NCBI GenBank assembly: GCA_022820435.1
Contig: JAJEFL010000038.1
Span: 1-34,032 of the forward strand
DNA length: 34,032 nt
DNA from: Bin80 sp022820435
GTDB taxonomy: Bacteria > Bacteroidota > Rhodothermia > Rhodothermales > Bin80
Direction of reading: 5' to 3'
Position numbers and translations under genes: made by a program. How positions within the stretch are numbered: the first letter of the stretch is position 1; each line of letters begins with the position of its first letter. The notes under the pieces were generated by a model. That model saw nothing but the letters and a program-made list of their open reading frames with translations, was not told the origin of the DNA and did no database searches. Below, piece after piece: positions 23,648 to 33,731 of the stretch.

Positions 23648-26412
23648 TGCAGACTCTACCGGGGCACAGGCATACTGGATTCAGCATAATCCTGCTGTTG
23701 CTTTGTATTGGCGGGGCAGGCAGTCTATCTGCCCGCCCCGCCAGCGGCCCGACCGGCAAGATTGCCGGGAGAGTTCTTGAAGCAGGCACCGACCTGGGAT
23801 TGCCCGGGGTGAATGTGGTCATTGAGGGGACATCCATCGGCGGGGTCACCGATGTAGACGGGTATTATCATATCCTGAATGTCCCGCCCGGTACCTACAG
23901 CGTTCAGGCCTCTTTCATCGGGTTTGCAACGGTGACCACACAGAATGTGCGCGTCGTTCAGGACCAGACATCCACCGTAAACTTTGAATTGCGGGAGGAG
24001 ACCATTGAAGGGGAAGAACTGGTCGTGGTGGCCGAACGCCCCATTGTCGAAATGGACCGCACCACAACCACCTCAGTGATTGATGCCGAGCAACTTGAGG
24101 TGCTGCCCGTTACCAATGTGCAGGATGCCATCAACCTGCAGGCGGGGGTTGTGGACGGGCACTTTCGGGGCGGGCGCACCGGCGAGGTGACCTATCTGGT
24201 CAATGGTGTCCCCATTACCAATGCCTTCAGTAAGGATGCCGCATTTGATATTGAGCAGAATATGGTGGAAAGCCTGGAAGTGATCAGCGGGGTCTTCAAT
24301 GCGGAATATGGTCAGGCCACCAGCGGTGTCGTGAATATCGTCACCAAAGATGTCCCCGACAAATGGAGCGGCTCCCTGCTTGCCTATGCCGGGGCAATCG
24401 CAAGCAGCCGGAATCTGGAATTTGTCAATCGTACAACATCCCCCGGAAATGCACTCTCCTATTCCGACTTCGCCGCAGACACAATCTCCTATGCCGATGC
24501 CGCCAGCCTTCCCAATCTGGTGGATGTCCAGGCATCTCTCGGAGGCCCCGTCATTCGTGACCGTTTCGGGATTCAGGGAACCGTTCGATACCTTCAGGAT
24601 AACTCTCACTTTATCGGACGAAATTTATTCGCCCCGTCAGATTCATCCCAAAACCTGAATACCGGATTACCTCCGGAGACATGGATCATTGCCTCCTCGG
24701 GGGACGGAGACTTTGTGCCCCGGAACCGTACAGACCGCGTATCCGTGAATGCGACCCTCGGCTATTCCCTGACCTCCCGGCTGAAGTTTGACTACAATGT
24801 GTTCCTTCAGTCCGGCACCTTTAAGCCGTACAGTCATTTTCGAAAGTACACACCGGACGGGATTAATACCGTTCACTTTTTTAATCAGACACACATTCTG
24901 GGAGTCCGCTACACCATTGGCAATAGTGCATTTGCCAATCTGTCCTACAGTTATCTGCATGACAAGACGGATGTCTATCTCTATGAATCGCCCTTTGATG
25001 AACGCCATGTGAGCAGTGATTTTGGGTTTTTGCAGGGAGCCAATGCATTTGCGGTGGGCGGCAATGATCTCTCCAACAGCGACCAGCTTACAGCAACGCA
25101 TACGATTGTCGCCGACTACTCCCATCAACTCAACCGGGTACATCTGGTCAAAATCGGTGTCCAGACCCGCTGGCATACACTGGATAACCGGGATTTTGGC
25201 ATTGAACGCTCCTTCCGGACCGGAAACCTGCCGCAGCCCTCCCCGGACCAGTTCGCGGACAATCTCCTTCAGGCAAAGCCGGTGGAGATGTCCGCATACA
25301 TCCAGGATAAAATGGAGTTTACAGGGCTGATCGTGAATGCAGGCCTGCGTTTGGACTACTTTGATCCGGATTATTTATCTCCCATTGACTGGGGACAGGG
25401 AGAACTTGCGGAGATCCCCGATCCGGATAATCCGGGCAGCACACGCTCCAACCGCGAACCCGCCAAAGTGGACATGCAGCTTAGCCCGCGCCTCGGGGTG
25501 GCATTCCCGATTTCGGAGACAGGTGTGATGCGTTTTTCCGCGGGACTCTTCTTCCAGATCCCCTCATTCGGACTCCTCTACACCAACCCCGAATATGAGG
25601 TCAATCCCGCCTCTCTCTCGAACTCATTCGGTAACCCCGGTATTAATCCTGAACGCACCCTCTCGTTTGAGATCGGATTACAGCAGGGATTCACCAGCCG
25701 CATCGGGATGGAGATCACCATTTTTTCCAAGGATGTTCGGAACCTGACCGGGCAGGAAATCTCCCGAACTCCGCAGGGCGACTTCGTGATCCGGTGGATC
25801 AACCGGGATTACGGGACAATCCGGGGCCTCACCTTTTCTCTGTTCCAGCGGCCGGGCGGCCGCCTGAGCTGGACCATTGACTATACCCTGCAGTTTGCAG
25901 AGGGAACCTCCTCCAGCCCCGGAGAGGCGTTCGGCCGCCAGCAGGCCGGACTGGATGAAATTCTCTCTCTGGTTCGACTGGACTGGGACCGCAGACATGT
26001 ACTCAACAATACGATCACACTGGAACCTGTCTCCGGGCTCTCCATCACGTTCATCAACCGGCTGCAGAGTGGCACCCCTTACACAACGGTGCGGGAATTT
26101 ATCCGCTCCGTAAAAAAGAATAACGCGACCAAACCGCTCATCTTCGGGACAGACGTACGCATGTACTACCGTATTCCCGGAATCGGCCCGAACGTACAGT
26201 TATTCCTGCAGGCACAGAATGTCTTTGATACCGTTCAGGAAGTTGGCGTATACGAAGATACCGGCCGGGCCGATGAATCCGTTACTCTGGAACTCTTCCG
26301 GCGGACCGGTGCACAGGTCGGCGGACTCAACAGTCTGGACGAATTCTATTATCGGCAGGAAAATTTCGGGGCACCCCGCAAGGTCAGTATTGGACTCAAC
26401 TACCGTTTCTGA
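23647..26412 (+). CDS. TonB-dependent outer-membrane receptor with carboxypeptidase-regulatory-like domain
   Basis: Predicted active transporter of the outer membrane, energised by TonB-ExbBD. After a signal peptide (hydrophobic SIILLLLCIGG) comes a CarboxypepD_reg-like beta-sandwich (about 36-118: GRVLEAGTDLGLPGVNVVIE, DGYYHILNVPPGTYSV), then the plug domain (about 140-245: VQDAINLQAGVV, LVNGVPI, VESLEVISGVFNAEYGQATSGVVNIVTK), then a 22-strand-type barrel ending in LNYRF with terminal Phe. The 921 residues suit the family. The layout is SusC-like at the N-terminus, but no SusD partner is encoded beside it, so substrate class is open: glycan, peptide, lipid or siderophore. It shares one base with each neighbour (TAATG before, TGATG after), implying tight co-expression with the flanking secreted proteins. 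Confidence 0.93.
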   Translation: MQTLPGHRHTGFSIILLLLCIGGAGSLSARPASGPTGKIAGRVLEAGTDLGLPGVNVVIEGTSIGGVTDVDGYYHILNVPPGTYSVQASFIGFATVTTQNVRVVQDQTSTVNFELREETIEGEELVVVAERPIVEMDRTTTTSVIDAEQLEVLPVTNVQDAINLQAGVVDGHFRGGRTGEVTYLVNGVPITNAFSKDAAFDIEQNMVESLEVISGVFNAEYGQATSGVVNIVTKDVPDKWSGSLLAYAGAIASSRNLEFVNRTTSPGNALSYSDFAADTISYADAASLPNLVDVQASLGGPVIRDRFGIQGTVRYLQDNSHFIGRNLFAPSDSSQNLNTGLPPETWIIASSGDGDFVPRNRTDRVSVNATLGYSLTSRLKFDYNVFLQSGTFKPYSHFRKYTPDGINTVHFFNQTHILGVRYTIGNSAFANLSYSYLHDKTDVYLYESPFDERHVSSDFGFLQGANAFAVGGNDLSNSDQLTATHTIVADYSHQLNRVHLVKIGVQTRWHTLDNRDFGIERSFRTGNLPQPSPDQFADNLLQAKPVEMSAYIQDKMEFTGLIVNAGLRLDYFDPDYLSPIDWGQGELAEIPDPDNPGSTRSNREPAKVDMQLSPRLGVAFPISETGVMRFSAGLFFQIPSFGLLYTNPEYEVNPASLSNSFGNPGINPERTLSFEIGLQQGFTSRIGMEITIFSKDVRNLTGQEISRTPQGDFVIRWINRDYGTIRGLTFSLFQRPGGRLSWTIDYTLQFAEGTSSSPGEAFGRQQAGLDEILSLVRLDWDRRHVLNNTITLEPVSGLSITFINRLQSGTPYTTVREFIRSVKKNNATKPLIFGTDVRMYYRIPGIGPNVQLFLQAQNVFDTVQEVGVYEDTGRADESVTLELFRRTGAQVGGLNSLDEFYYRQENFGAPRKVSIGLNYRF

Positions 26413-29400
26413 TGCAGTGCACAAAACTTCAATACCTCCTGATTGGTCTGGGCTTGCTCTCTATCCTGCCCGCGGTCACGCAGGGGCAGAATATTCCTGC
26501 TGACCTCAGGGGAGACGAAGATCTGATTGCACGCGGGGTACTGGACGGAAACCTGATTGAAACCAACTTCCGGAATCACGGCGAACTTGCGCGATGGAAT
26601 GACATCCCGTGGGGGATCTGGCCGCGCGGCATCGGCGGGCGCCATATTGATGGCGTGGGGATCATGGTCGCCGGGCAGGTTCCCGGGGAGCGCCTCAAAT
26701 GGCCGGATTTTTTTCCCGGAGCCCGAAGCGATACCATCCTGAATCCGGTCATCCTGACATACCGGGACTTTGGCAAACGGTTAAGCCCGGATGGCTCGCT
26801 CTGGGGATGGACACCGCTCCCGGGGTTCATGAATGAGAATCGTCTGGATCCAATTACCGGTCAGCGAACGCCAACCCCCGCCCTTAGCGATGACCCCACC
26901 TCCTGGCCCCAATTCTGGCCCGACCGGCTGAACAACCCGGATGATCCCGGCTGGCCGGGAAACTGGAACGGCTTCTTTGGACGGAGCGTCTTCAATGCTG
27001 ATCTGGAAAGTTTCTATGTGATGGATGACTTTACAGATCTTGAGTATGCCATTGATTCCGAAACCCGGCGCCCGAACAGTGAATACGGCGTGTATTATGC
27101 AAGCAGCGCAGACTCCACCATCGGAGGAATGGGATTGCAGACCCAGGTTCGTCTGTTTCAGTGGGCGAATGTGCTGGCCGAAGATCTCATGTTCATTCTC
27201 TACCGGATCTCAAACGTCACCAATAAAACGCATACGGATCTTTATCTGGGACAAATCATGGATTATGGCCTCGGCAATGAGGAAGGCGACGAGAATGCGG
27301 CATTTAACCCGCAGCAGGATGTTGCCTACGGATGGGATCAGGACGGGATTGGCACACGCCCGACGGGAGGCAACTACGATCTGGGATACACCGGGTTTGC
27401 ATTCCTTGAGAGCCCGGCCCGGGCGAGTGATGCACTGGATAATGACGAAGACGGCATGACCGATGAATCCCGGTTCAACGGACCCGGCACCCTTGTGGAG
27501 GGGCAGCAGCAGATCCTGGGAGTGGCCAACTCCATGTACAACACGGCAGATTTTGAGGCCTATTACGGCCCCATTGAGTCCCGCCCGGCCTATATTGCCG
27601 GACGCTGGTGGACCGGAGATGAGAACATGGACTGGGTTGGCTTTTCCGATGAAAATGACAACGGAGTTCTGGATCCCGGCGAAGCGCTCAATAATGATGT
27701 AGGCCGGGATGGCCAGGGACCCTTTGATCTGGGATACCCCGGTCCGGATGACGGAGAGGCGGACGGGATTCCAACACTTGGAGAGCCCAATTTTGATGAA
27801 CTGGATGTAGACGAGTCTGATCAGGTTGGCCTGACCGGGTTTGATCTGCAGACCCGTCCCTTTTATGAAAGCGGAGACAACCTGCGTGATGACGCATGGA
27901 TGTGGGATCGAATTATTAATAATGCCCAGTTCCCCCTGGGAACCAAACCCGAAGAGTTCAAAGCAGATCTGGAACCCTTCATCCTGTTCTCGTCCGGCCC
28001 GATCGGCCTTGAGTCCGGCGGAACCGACTTCTTCTCCACGGCATGGATCTTTGGAGAGGATGAGCGTGACTTCTTTAAAAACCGTCGTACCGCCCAAAGC
28101 ATCTTTAACGCGGACTATACGTTTGCCCAGCCCCCTTTCCTGCCCGCACTGACCGCCGTTCCCGGTGACGGACGCGTTGTGCTTAGCTGGGACACCGTAG
28201 CCGTCCGAAGCTTTGACCGCTTTACCCAGGAATTTGACTTTGAGGGATTCAAACTCTACAAAGGGACCGACCCTCTGCTCTTTGATGCACGCACCATTAC
28301 CGACATAGACGGTACCGCCACCTTCTTTAAGCCCATTGCTCAATGGGACCTCGAGAATGATATCCAGGGGCCCGTCACCGTTCTGGAAGGCGAGGCGGTC
28401 TACAATCTAGGGGACAATACCGGACTTCAGTTTTATTACATTGACGAAGATGTCACCAACGGGATTACCTACTATTATGCGCTCGTTGCCTATGATCGGG
28501 GATTTCGGGATCCTGATGATCTGTCAAAAGAATCCATTGATCCGCAGGAGAACTCCTTCAATGTCAGTGTAAATCAGGCAGGACGCTTAACCGGGTTCTC
28601 GCGCAATGCGGCCGTTGTTGTCCCGCGATCCGCCCCGGTCGGATATGTTGAGGGCGGCGCAAATGAGGATCTGAGCCGCGTGACCCAGGGGCTTGGATCC
28701 GGATCCATTCATGTGCGGGTGATCCAGGAACTGCAAGCTGACTTTGACGGGATCTACCGGATTTCTTTCTTTAGCGAACCCGTATCCGAAGTTTCTGATC
28801 TGTATCAGACAAGGGCCTACGAGGTGGTCAATATCGTTTCGGGAGAAACCCTCATTGATTCCTCCCCAATCATTGATGCGACCCCTCCCGCGGGCGGATT
28901 TATCATTGACATCAACAACGTTGAGTGCCCTGCCCCGCTGGGCTGCGAACTGGATGTACTTCGGACGGGATTTCTGGCCAATGAAAGGACCGAAAATGAA
29001 ATTTACGACCTGGATCCGCGCACTTTGGACGGATACTCCACCAACTGGATTGCCTCGGTAGACCGGGATACCACATCGGCCTTCAGTGCCTCGCCGGACG
29101 ACTATCAGCTCATCTGGGTTTCCCCCAGTGATTCTCTTTATCGTCCGCCGCGATTCTTCGGTTACCTGCGGGATGAAGTTCCTGTTTTCACCATCAACAA
29201 AACCAAAAACACCCCTGCAGAACTCTTTATGCAGGACACGAATGACAGCGGAGTGTTTGATGCCGGAGATCAGGCGATTATTGCGGAGCGGCCCGGAAAC
29301 CGCGGCCCCTGGCGTTTTCGTTACCGGATCAAATTCAACTCTCCTGACGGGAGTTCCAATCCTCCTTCTGCCGGAAATTCCTTTCATATCAGCAGCAGAA

Positions 29401-29789
29401 AGCCGTTCGCAACTGGAGATTTCTTCCAGTTCACCCTGCGTTCATCACAGATTGATACGGACCTGGCACGCAGCGAGCTGGACCGGATTGCCGTGGTTCC
29501 CAACCCCTATGTAGGCACCTCTTCGTTTGAGCCAAGGAGCCAGATTGAAGGCCGGGGGGAACGGCGAATACAGTTTATTAACCTTCCGCCCCGGTGCACC
29601 ATACGCATCTTTAACATCCGTGGAGAACTGATTCGCACCCTCCACCATGACGGGGGCACCAGTGATGGGGCCGAGTGGTGGGATCTCCGGACGGAAGAGC
29701 AGCAGGATATTGCCTACGGCGTGTATGTGTTCCATGTTGAAGCCCCCAATATTGGTGAGCATGTGGGAAAATTCGCCCTTGTTAAATGA
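26412..29789 (+). CDS. Large secreted protein with calcium-loop motifs and C-terminal FlgD-like/sorting domain
   Basis: 1125 residues with a signal peptide ending near VTQGQ. I do not recognise the N-terminal ~560 residues as a named family; they are rich in Trp, Asp and Pro and carry Asp-rich loops resembling calcium sites (DNDEDGMTDES, DENDNGVLDPGEA, and later DTNDSGVFDAGD). A fibronectin-III-like domain follows (about 578-715: VPGDGRVVLSWD, YYYALVAYD). The last ~100 residues form a FlgD-Ig/type-A-sorting-like domain (VVPNPYVG, RIFNIRGELIRTL, AYGVYVFHVEA). Similar proteins are frequent next to TonB receptors in Rhodothermota-like genomes, usually annotated as hypothetical. It is probably exported to the surface along with the first protein of the operon, and may be part of a substrate-capture complex with the receptor. 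Its stop overlaps the next start (ATGA). Confidence 0.78.
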   Translation: MQCTKLQYLLIGLGLLSILPAVTQGQNIPADLRGDEDLIARGVLDGNLIETNFRNHGELARWNDIPWGIWPRGIGGRHIDGVGIMVAGQVPGERLKWPDFFPGARSDTILNPVILTYRDFGKRLSPDGSLWGWTPLPGFMNENRLDPITGQRTPTPALSDDPTSWPQFWPDRLNNPDDPGWPGNWNGFFGRSVFNADLESFYVMDDFTDLEYAIDSETRRPNSEYGVYYASSADSTIGGMGLQTQVRLFQWANVLAEDLMFILYRISNVTNKTHTDLYLGQIMDYGLGNEEGDENAAFNPQQDVAYGWDQDGIGTRPTGGNYDLGYTGFAFLESPARASDALDNDEDGMTDESRFNGPGTLVEGQQQILGVANSMYNTADFEAYYGPIESRPAYIAGRWWTGDENMDWVGFSDENDNGVLDPGEALNNDVGRDGQGPFDLGYPGPDDGEADGIPTLGEPNFDELDVDESDQVGLTGFDLQTRPFYESGDNLRDDAWMWDRIINNAQFPLGTKPEEFKADLEPFILFSSGPIGLESGGTDFFSTAWIFGEDERDFFKNRRTAQSIFNADYTFAQPPFLPALTAVPGDGRVVLSWDTVAVRSFDRFTQEFDFEGFKLYKGTDPLLFDARTITDIDGTATFFKPIAQWDLENDIQGPVTVLEGEAVYNLGDNTGLQFYYIDEDVTNGITYYYALVAYDRGFRDPDDLSKESIDPQENSFNVSVNQAGRLTGFSRNAAVVVPRSAPVGYVEGGANEDLSRVTQGLGSGSIHVRVIQELQADFDGIYRISFFSEPVSEVSDLYQTRAYEVVNIVSGETLIDSSPIIDATPPAGGFIIDINNVECPAPLGCELDVLRTGFLANERTENEIYDLDPRTLDGYSTNWIASVDRDTTSAFSASPDDYQLIWVSPSDSLYRPPRFFGYLRDEVPVFTINKTKNTPAELFMQDTNDSGVFDAGDQAIIAERPGNRGPWRFRYRIKFNSPDGSSNPPSAGNSFHISSRKPFATGDFFQFTLRSSQIDTDLARSELDRIAVVPNPYVGTSSFEPRSQIEGRGERRIQFINLPPRCTIRIFNIRGELIRTLHHDGGTSDGAEWWDLRTEEQQDIAYGVYVFHVEAPNIGEHVGKFALVK

Positions 29790-30841
29790 TCCCTGTCATC
29801 CGCATCCTGATCCGCCAGTTTGTACTGCCGATACTCCTGCTCATCGGCAGTTCAGATCTCGTGTCTGCACAAAGCCGTACGGGAACCACTGCCGCCAGTT
29901 TCCTGACGCTTGGAACCGGTGCACGTGGACAGGCGCTAGGGCATGCCTACACCGCGGTCGCAACCGGTGCAGACGCACTTTTCTGGAATCCTGCCGGTGC
30001 AGCCCGTTCCTACGGGAATCATGGTTCGGGAAGCGTATTCCTCTCCCATTCGCGCTGGTTTGCAGACATTGACTACAATGCTGCAGGAGTGGTTGTGCCG
30101 GTATTTGGGGATCGGATCCTGGGACTGAGCGTCGCCGCCGTGAACTACGGCGACATGATCGTACGGACCGTCGCACTGCCTGAAGGAACCGGGGAAACCT
30201 TCCGTGCAGGCGATTTCAGTTTAGGTCTCACCTACGCACAGCCGCTCACCCAATCCTTCTACTTTGGCGGGACAGCCAAGTATGTGCGCCAGCAGATCCG
30301 GGACATGACCGCCAGTACGATCGGTTTTGACTTCGGATTTGTGCTGCAGTCCGAATATCTGCGCGGGTTGATTATTGCAGCCTCTATCCAGAATTTTGGC
30401 GGAAAGATGCAGATGACCGGTGTCAACAGCATTGTATTTGTTGACATTGACGCGACAATCAGCGGGAATAACCCCGATATCCCGGCCCGCATTGAGATGG
30501 ATTCCTGGGACTTGCCGCTCTCTTTCAAGTTTGGCATTGCCATGCCTGTTGTAAAGGCCGGCATGATTGAGTTATCTGCGCTGGCGGATATACAGCAGAG
30601 TAACGACAACAGTTTGAACGCAGATGCGGGAGCACAGTTACGTGTTCACAACCGAACTTTTAATTTTGATCTCCGGGGTGGATACAAGGATCTGTTTCTG
30701 GACAATGTAGACAGTCACCTGACGTTTGGCGCCGGGGTAGATGTGCGCACCTTCGGTGTCCGGCTTGGATTTGATTATGCATATACGCCATTTGATCTTC
30801 TTGGGCAAACGCAGGTGGTGGATTTTCGTGTCTACTTCTGA
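29786..30841 (+). CDS. PorV/PorQ family outer-membrane protein
   Basis: 351 residues: a signal peptide ending SAQS, then the family hallmark SFLTLGTGARGQALGHAYTAVATGADALFWNPAGAA (about 38-72; the pattern LxxGxGARxxxxGxAxxA...NPAG is diagnostic of PorV/PorQ, UPF0164). The rest is a FadL-like beta-barrel, ending in VYF with C-terminal Phe. In type IX secretion, PorV shuttles cargo from the translocon to the attachment machinery; this protein may play that part for the two sorting-domain proteins encoded just upstream. It could also be a family member with a transport role. It overlaps the previous gene by 4 bases and the next by 14. Confidence 0.88.
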   Translation: MIPVIRILIRQFVLPILLLIGSSDLVSAQSRTGTTAASFLTLGTGARGQALGHAYTAVATGADALFWNPAGAARSYGNHGSGSVFLSHSRWFADIDYNAAGVVVPVFGDRILGLSVAAVNYGDMIVRTVALPEGTGETFRAGDFSLGLTYAQPLTQSFYFGGTAKYVRQQIRDMTASTIGFDFGFVLQSEYLRGLIIAASIQNFGGKMQMTGVNSIVFVDIDATISGNNPDIPARIEMDSWDLPLSFKFGIAMPVVKAGMIELSALADIQQSNDNSLNADAGAQLRVHNRTFNFDLRGGYKDLFLDNVDSHLTFGAGVDVRTFGVRLGFDYAYTPFDLLGQTQVVDFRVYF

Positions 30842-32081
30842 GTGCCGGGGGATTTTTCCGCTCTTAATTTTACTTGCCGGCTGCTCCACGCCGCTTCGCG
30901 AACAGGATCAGGCACTGGCACACATTAACGGGCATACGATCACGGTCGGCGATTTTGAGCGTTCCTATGTTCAGGATCTGATTCAGCGCGGCCACAATGA
31001 TACCCCGGAAGCCCGTTATGTCCATCTTGACCTGCTCATTGAACAACACCTCTGGTATGAAGAGGCTTTGCGCCGCAATCTGGACTCCGACTCCCTGCTC
31101 TCTGCATTCACCGACCTCGCCCGTAAGCGTGCAATCGGCGGGCGTTACTATGAACTTGAATTTCTGGAACAGCTTCCAGCGTTAACGGACACAGAAATTC
31201 GTCAGGCCTTTGCCCGGTACAAGCAGCCGGTGATGGCACGTCACCTCTTTTATCGAAATGAAACAGATGCCCGTGCCGCGCATGCACGAATAGAGAGCGG
31301 TACCCCGTTCCTTGACGAGGCACAGGTTACCTTTGGAACCGAACATTTTGATTCCACCGCAGGCTGGCTCGGCGAAATAGGATACTTCCAGGTGGATGAT
31401 GCCTTTGCAGAGGCCGCGTTTGCATTATCGGTCGGGGACTACTCCGAACCTGTTCGGAGCCGGCAGGGCTGGCATATCATCCGGGTTGAGAACCGCTTAA
31501 GTGCGCCCATTCTCACGGAATCGGAGTTCCAGAATCGGAAAAACGGAATTGCAGGCCTCTTGCGGATCCGCCGAAGACGACTGGAGGGGGACCAGTTTGT
31601 TCGCACCTTCATGGAAACCCGAAATGTGCAAATCAACCCCGAAGGAGTCCGTTCACTGCAAGCCGCACTAGGCCGGATCACAGGTAGGTCCGTCTCTCTG
31701 AACCACATGTATGATACGGCGGCTTTCCCTCTTTCACCTGATACGCCGCTTGCGACCTTTACTCTGAATGGGCGTACCCATACCTTTACCGGTGATGACT
31801 ATTTCTTCTGGTTCTCTGAACTTCCGCGATCAGAAATGACCTCCAATACAGCGGCCTCACTTGGACGTGCACTCCGCAATGAAGCGTTTGCACTGGCAGG
31901 ATTGGAATCAGGACTTGAGGAGGATCCACTTGTTCAGGAAAATACTTCCGAGGCTATCCGAGTCCACCTTGCGAACTCTATGCAACAACGGCACCCCGAC
32001 AGTACACGATTGCCGGCGCTCAAATCCGTTGCGTCTATCCGCGTAGACACCCTCCTCTTTCAGCAAATTATGGTCAACTGA
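30828..32081 (+). CDS. Parvulin-type peptidyl-prolyl isomerase lipoprotein (PpiC/SurA-like)
   Basis: Periplasmic chaperone/isomerase of 417 residues. GTG 30828 gives a compact lipoprotein signal with lipobox LLAGC (Cys19); the frame is open upstream to 30741 and ATG 30777 is in frame, but both give a poor signal sequence. A SurA-N-like helical region (INGHTITVGDFERSY onward) precedes a parvulin domain (about 135-225) with recognisable GWLGEIGYFQVDDAFAEAAF and SRQGWHIIRVENR, matching the PpiC pattern. The C-terminal ~190 residues are helical and unassigned. Being last in an operon of outer-membrane and secreted proteins, it probably assists folding of the barrel proteins or cargo. It is followed by a short convergent gap. 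Confidence 0.88.
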   Translation: MSTSECRGIFPLLILLAGCSTPLREQDQALAHINGHTITVGDFERSYVQDLIQRGHNDTPEARYVHLDLLIEQHLWYEEALRRNLDSDSLLSAFTDLARKRAIGGRYYELEFLEQLPALTDTEIRQAFARYKQPVMARHLFYRNETDARAAHARIESGTPFLDEAQVTFGTEHFDSTAGWLGEIGYFQVDDAFAEAAFALSVGDYSEPVRSRQGWHIIRVENRLSAPILTESEFQNRKNGIAGLLRIRRRRLEGDQFVRTFMETRNVQINPEGVRSLQAALGRITGRSVSLNHMYDTAAFPLSPDTPLATFTLNGRTHTFTGDDYFFWFSELPRSEMTSNTAASLGRALRNEAFALAGLESGLEEDPLVQENTSEAIRVHLANSMQQRHPDSTRLPALKSVASIRVDTLLFQQIMVN

Positions 32082-32089
32082 CGGTTATG

Positions 32090-32109
32090 TGCACAGCATC
32101 CGGTGTGCA
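32090..32109. terminator. Weak hairpin between convergent genes
   Basis: TGCACA-GCATCCGG-TGTGCA, a 6-bp stem with an 8-base loop, lies 9 bases after the isomerase stop. No T-run follows, so terminator function is uncertain. Confidence 0.3.
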
Positions 32110-32214
32110 TCCAGGTGAATTCAACCTTCTTCTTCGTTGCACCTCACGCTACACATAGGATCTTGGTACTACGTTGGATCCGGTTCCCTTATGTCAGCAT
32201 CCACCCTGATGCAT

Positions 32215-33459
32215 TCATGTCGTTTTGGCCGTGTAAATGGTCAGTAAGAGTTCAGCATCATCAATGAGTTCATACGTTGGCTTTTTTTTCGAAAGTCTTT
32301 CGCTCTCATCCAGTATGGTTGGAACCCCATCCCCCCGTTTTTCTATGTAGGAACTACGCCCTATATCCCCAACTGCCTCTGTGATCGGTGTTTCTGAAAG
32401 CAAACTGGCAATCAATTCATTCCGCGTTGACTGACGAAGGTGTATGTTGTCAACCGTCAACGTATTGGGAAGAGCACCCGGTGAATAGATTTCCAGCCGA
32501 TCATCAAACATGAAGAACCGTATCTTGGACCCATATACCGAATAGTCCCGATGGGCTACGGCATTAACCACAGCTTCGAATACGGCTCGTTCGCTGAACT
32601 GAGGCTTTTCAACACGATGAGGCGGTTTAATGGTACCAACCGTCTGATTCTTTCTCAAAAAAATCATGGTATCCCTGATCTGACGATCAAGAGGTCCACA
32701 AATCTTTTCCGCATCCATCTGATAATTGGAATCCTGCCTTGTTCCCCTGTACCGCACAGCCTCAATAAACGCGTTGGGCAAAAATCTCTCTGGGTGTTCA
32801 CAGCAAGACAATATGCCTGCTACCGAGGCAGCCAGATTCCCGTTTGCCTCTTCGACCAGCAACGAACGTTTGAAGAGAACGACATCAGGCCTTTCATTGG
32901 AACGTGTGATGTATCTGCTCCGTAGTTCCGTGTGCAAATTATCAATGCTTGACCAGGGAACCGATTGTTCCTCAAATCTGATCAACCGGGCCTGGCTTCG
33001 CTGCTGAAACAGGCGGGCAAGGACTTCCGGCGACATTTTTCGTACTGAACTCCCCCGGCGCAAAAAATAGCCGCCCGAACTTTCGTGAACAAAAAGGCTG
33101 CGCGGAATCTCAATCTTGAGAATAATCTTTGAAGCACCCATGCTGTCAGGGAGTTCCATTCGGAATGAATGAAAAAAAACAGGAGGGGTAATGCTTTCGT
33201 CACAAATTTCGCACACATAGCGCTCAACAACATCCAAACGTTCTAACGGGATGCCGATGATTTCACGAGTTTTGTCATCCACGCCTAGAACAAGCACGCC
33301 GCCTTTTGCATTGGCCATGGAGGCAAGTTCGTTGGCTAGTCTGTCTTGCTCTGGACCAATAACCCGCTCTCCTCTGAACCTGACAGTTTCAAGCGTAAGC
33401 GGACTGTCCTCCCCGAGACGTATTTCTCGCAGCAGTTGTTCCGGGCGGTTAAACATCAT
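32215..33459 (-). CDS. AlbA_2/Schlafen-type DNA-binding regulator with HATPase_c_4 domain
   Basis: 414 residues. The N-terminal AlbA_2 (Schlafen AAA_4-like) domain is recognisable from ELASMANAKGGVLVLGVDDK (about 45-64 of the preferred start), with IIGIP following and YFLRRGSS near 133-140. The C-terminal half carries the HATPase_c_4 module, with ERAVFEAVVNAVAHRDYSVYG (N box, about 302-322) and GDGVPTI. Such proteins are usually annotated as ATP-binding transcriptional regulators; some occur in mobile or defence-associated loci. Physiological role is unknown. ATG 33459 is chosen because GGAAAAG lies just upstream; the frame is open to TTG 33495. GC content is visibly lower than in the sterol and TonB regions, consistent with horizontal acquisition. 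It is convergent with the preceding operon. Confidence 0.83.
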   Translation of the reverse strand: MMFNRPEQLLREIRLGEDSPLTLETVRFRGERVIGPEQDRLANELASMANAKGGVLVLGVDDKTREIIGIPLERLDVVERYVCEICDESITPPVFFHSFRMELPDSMGASKIILKIEIPRSLFVHESSGGYFLRRGSSVRKMSPEVLARLFQQRSQARLIRFEEQSVPWSSIDNLHTELRSRYITRSNERPDVVLFKRSLLVEEANGNLAASVAGILSCCEHPERFLPNAFIEAVRYRGTRQDSNYQMDAEKICGPLDRQIRDTMIFLRKNQTVGTIKPPHRVEKPQFSERAVFEAVVNAVAHRDYSVYGSKIRFFMFDDRLEIYSPGALPNTLTVDNIHLRQSTRNELIASLLSETPITEAVGDIGRSSYIEKRGDGVPTILDESERLSKKKPTYELIDDAELLLTIYTAKTT

Positions 33460-33500
33460 CTTTTCCGGGTGCAATGCGACGGGAACGGTCTTCAAATGTT

Positions 33501-33731
33501 TTACTTCCTCCCTTCATAATCGTGCAGATACGTTTCCTCCTTTTTTCGTCTGAAGATGTCCGTCATAATCTTTTTTGTTCCCCCGCAATGCGGAGGAAGA
33601 GCCGTAACCAGTTCCGAATTACCATTAACAACTATGTTAGCCTTGGGAATATAGTCATATTCACTCAGAATCCCCGCACTTCGGAGCGCTGTCTTTGGAT
33701 AAAGATCCATCTTTCTCTTTGGCCAGCGCAT
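33501..33731 (-). CDS. Small hypothetical protein upstream of the AlbA-type regulator
   Basis: A 76-residue frame from ATG 33731, ending 41 bases before the regulator start on the same strand. It is Lys/Arg-rich at both ends, with SAGILSEYDYIPKANIVV in the middle. I do not recognise a family, and no good ribosome-binding site is visible. Codon use is similar to its neighbour. It may be a real short gene in one transcript with the regulator, a remnant of a longer gene, or chance. Confidence 0.25.
   Translation of the reverse strand: MRWPKRKMDLYPKTALRSAGILSEYDYIPKANIVVNGNSELVTALPPHCGGTKKIMTDIFRRKKEETYLHDYEGRK

Noticed and set aside
27210..28343. 377-codon minus-strand reading frame inside the large secreted-protein gene
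   Set aside because: Antisense shadow; the sense strand has a signal peptide, domain structure and correctly overlapping neighbours.
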